Assembly: GCF_001311885.1 (NCBI RefSeq) | Contig: NZ_BBCE01000017.1 | Coordinates: forward strand, 1 to 64,000 | Origin: Syntrophomonas palmitatica JCM 14374 | Lineage (GTDB): Bacteria; Bacillota; Syntrophomonadia; Syntrophomonadales; Syntrophomonadaceae | Direction: 5' to 3' | DNA: 64,000 bases | In this document: positions 62,083 to 64,000 of the stretch, piece by piece | Numbering within the stretch: position 1 is the first letter of the stretch | How the letters are laid out: each line of letters opens with the position of its first letter | The notes under the pieces: generated by a model | What the model was told of the DNA's origin: nothing | Seen by the model: the letters and a program-made list of their open reading frames with translations, nothing else | Database searches by the model: none | Made by a program: the position numbers and the translations under genes

Positions 62083-63336
62083 TTGAGAGAGGCGTTTTGT
62101 TTTGAAAAAGATAAATTACAATTGGTGGCTTTGCTATGTTCGGTTTTTATTCTGGCCTTCGCGGGCGGGGCTTTAATAGGTAAATTTCTTGATGGTGATT
62201 TTGGCCACATATCACTGGCAGACAGATCTAAACGCGGAAAACCGGTAAACATTCTTTTCATGGGTATTGATGCCCGGGGTCTTAAGGAGAACTCCCGCAG
62301 TGACACTATGATTCTGGCCAGCATTGACCGCCAAAATGAGAAAATAGCCATGGTGTGGATTCCCCGCGATACCAGAGTGCAAGTCTCCAGGAATCATTAC
62401 AATAAGATCAACAGTGTTAATTTCGTAGACGGACCGGAGGCTGCCTGTAAAACTGTAGGCGATCTGCTGGATACCAGGGTCGATTATTATGTAGTGACCA
62501 ATTTCTATGGATTTGAAAAAATAATTAACATATTAGGCGGGGTTAATATATATGTTGAGCAGGATATGAACCATTGGGATCCCGACCCTTATCTGGCGAT
62601 TCACTTAAAAAAGGGCCAGCAGAGGCTCAATGGCGCCGATTCCTTAAGATATGTGCGTTATCGCGGAACACCTACCGCTGATATAGGCCGAACCCAGCAG
62701 CAGCAAAAATTTGTCAAAGCCCTGGCGGCAGAAATGTTCAGAGCGGGGACAATTACCAAGCTGCCGCGCTTACTCCCCGAAATAGCAAAAAGCATTCATA
62801 CTAACATCCCCATGAACGATATGATGTATCTGATGGAAGTGGCTGGTGATTTTGAAAATCAAACGATTATAACTCAGACTTTGCCGGGTTATTCGTATAC
62901 CGATCCCGCCAGCGGGGCTAGTTACTGGATGGCCGACAGCAAAAAAGCTGACGGAATTCTCGATAGGCTGTTTGCTGGTCAGACCTTTGCGGTTAATCAA
63001 ACTCCTCCCAGGTTGAATACGGTTTCACCCGTAATTAACCAGGGAGATGCTAAAAATGATGATGAGGCAAACCAGCCAACCGATAAGCTTGAACCAGCGT
63101 CTGCCGAAAATGAACCGGCTGAAGACGGAGCCGACATTAATGATAAAGAAAAGATTCCGACAGATAATCAAGATAAGGACTTGGGCAGGGATAAAAATTA
63201 TACGGGTAATGGTTCGCAAGCGCCGCAGCCTGCTCCAATACCGGGTAACCCTGTTTTCCCAACGGCGCCAACCCCCAATACACCCGTAGTTCAAGGGGGA
63301 TCTTCAGATCCCGCAACCGGCAGCGCCGGATACTAA
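62083..63336 (+). CDS. LytR-CpsA-Psr family cell-wall glycopolymer transferase
   Basis: A membrane-anchored enzyme family that moves lipid-linked glycopolymers to peptidoglycan. One N-terminal helix (LVALLCSVFILAFAGGALIG), then NILFMGIDARG, SRSDTMILASID, WIPRDTRV, NKINSVN and LRYVRYRGTPTADIGRTQQQQ, the pyrophosphate-binding and catalytic Arg region. The C-terminal 110 residues are a disordered acidic then Pro-rich tail. The true start is probably TTG at 62102 (GAGAGAGG nine bases upstream) with one A missing from the run at 62105-62109, giving MKKDKLQLVALL; the in-frame TTG at 62083 has no ribosome site. Its substrate could be the SLH-binding wall polymer or the polysaccharide made at 20.9-26 kb. 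Confidence 0.9.
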   Translation: MREAFCFEKDKLQLVALLCSVFILAFAGGALIGKFLDGDFGHISLADRSKRGKPVNILFMGIDARGLKENSRSDTMILASIDRQNEKIAMVWIPRDTRVQVSRNHYNKINSVNFVDGPEAACKTVGDLLDTRVDYYVVTNFYGFEKIINILGGVNIYVEQDMNHWDPDPYLAIHLKKGQQRLNGADSLRYVRYRGTPTADIGRTQQQQKFVKALAAEMFRAGTITKLPRLLPEIAKSIHTNIPMNDMMYLMEVAGDFENQTIITQTLPGYSYTDPASGASYWMADSKKADGILDRLFAGQTFAVNQTPPRLNTVSPVINQGDAKNDDEANQPTDKLEPASAENEPAEDGADINDKEKIPTDNQDKDLGRDKNYTGNGSQAPQPAPIPGNPVFPTAPTPNTPVVQGGSSDPATGSAGY

Positions 63337-63371
63337 ACTACAACAGAGGCGGAAGTGTTATGCTTTTGCCT

Positions 63372-63877
63372 TTAATCATTCTTGTAGCAGGCCAGTATTT
63401 CACCGAAGTAGAGAACATGATAGTCTTCATCGCTATAGAACCTGGTTTTTATTGTTTCATCCAGTCCTTCTGGGTCGAGGGGCTGCCGGTACATAATCCT
63501 GCATTCGTAAATAAGTCCGCAGTTTGCGATAACTGGAGCTTCTGTTTTTTGGCCCGGAGTGATGGTCAAATTTAGCTCCCGGAATTTATCCATATCCCTT
63601 CCTGATTTACTTCCCGCTATGGCCAGGCTTTTCTTAAAATCATTTTCCAAAGGAACGCTTACCGAGAAATCTTGAGCATCACTGATTAATTCGTGGGTAT
63701 AGCGTGAATAACGCACCATTACCACCATTACAGCTTCTGCCACATATAACCGACTGCACCCCAGCCTATGGTCATGGTGTTTATACGTTCACCTGCTTTA
63801 ACTGACAGGAACGCCCCCCGGGGCAGTTGCTCCAGCATCTCCCTGGACATTTCATGGTATTTTAAATTAGCGAGCAT
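63372..63877 (-). CDS. flavoredoxin/flavin reductase-like protein (one frameshift)
   Basis: About 168 residues. The ATG at 63877 (AAGGAG nine bases upstream) opens MLANLKYHEMSREMLEQLPR and GAFLSVKAGERINTMTIGWG, an FMN-binding split-barrel start. Restoring one base at 63735-63736 joins GYMWQKAVMVVMVRYSRYTH and continues to KTRFYSDEDYHVLYFGEILAC. Family members bind FMN and reduce flavins or disulfides; partner unknown. It converges on the LCP gene. Confidence 0.85.
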
Positions 63878-64000
63878 TAAAAGCAACTCCTTTTCAACAT
63901 AATCGAATATTTTGTACCATAACTAACTGGTTACATCAGGTTCAAATCTGTGTTTATCTGTGGTTTTTTTCAATTAATTATCCCTGTATCAGTTCTATTC

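Overview
This window looks like a chromosomal stretch of an anaerobic, spore-forming Clostridia-type Firmicute, most probably a syntrophic member of the Syntrophomonadaceae. The evidence is an Rnf ion-pumping complex, a Tat-exported [FeFe] hydrogenase with a cytochrome b anchor, the end of a formate dehydrogenase cytochrome b gene, pyruvate formate-lyase with its activase, spore photoproduct lyase, many S-layer-homology (SLH) proteins, and PAS/HD-GYP signalling proteins. The Cas12f-type nuclease at 52764-54257 is, as far as I can recall without a search, the published 497-residue enzyme of Syntrophomonas palmitatica (SpCas12f1). That recollection would fix the species but is unverified.

Layout. 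1-264: 3' end of a formate dehydrogenase cytochrome b subunit. 548-8348: accessory region with a HTH regulator, a small Cys-rich protein and a giant SLH surface protein. 8633-11621: secreted Met/Gly-rich protein plus a two-component system. 12266-15795: MEDS/PAS histidine kinase and spore photoproduct lyase. 16099-26042: giant SLH-FecR protein followed by an exopolysaccharide cluster (sugar-phosphate transferase, two glycosyltransferases, Wzy-like polymerase with TPR tail). 26471-30266: branched-chain aminotransferase, thioesterase, HD-GYP protein. 30361-33411: hydAB-cytochrome b operon behind a long structured leader with two tandem riboswitch-like elements. 33453-41439: PAS-GGDEF-HD-GYP protein, an unknown protein, a PQQ-like propeller, an SLH protein and a tRNA-nucleotidyltransferase-like protein. 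41827-50036: rseC-like, rnfCDGEAB, apbE, NusG_II, Gx and ecfT genes. 50101-54257: minimal type V-F CRISPR locus (37 repeats, tracrRNA, cas12f1), followed by an integrase remnant and tRNA-Ala. 54902-63877: SLH protein, pflA/pflB, hflX, an LCP protein and a flavoredoxin-like protein.

The most notable system is the CRISPR locus. On the minus strand the order is cas12f1, tracrRNA, array, with no cas1, cas2 or cas4 in the window. Two anti-repeats can be read directly in the tracrRNA. One lies so close to the first repeat that the transcript could fold into a natural single guide. The nuclease carries two nearly identical extra zinc-ribbon motifs.

About twenty genes are broken by frameshifts. Almost every one is repaired by adding a single base to an existing run or base, always in the same direction. 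This points to homopolymer undercalls in the sequencing rather than gene decay, so these genes are annotated here as single full-length CDSs with the shift sites noted.
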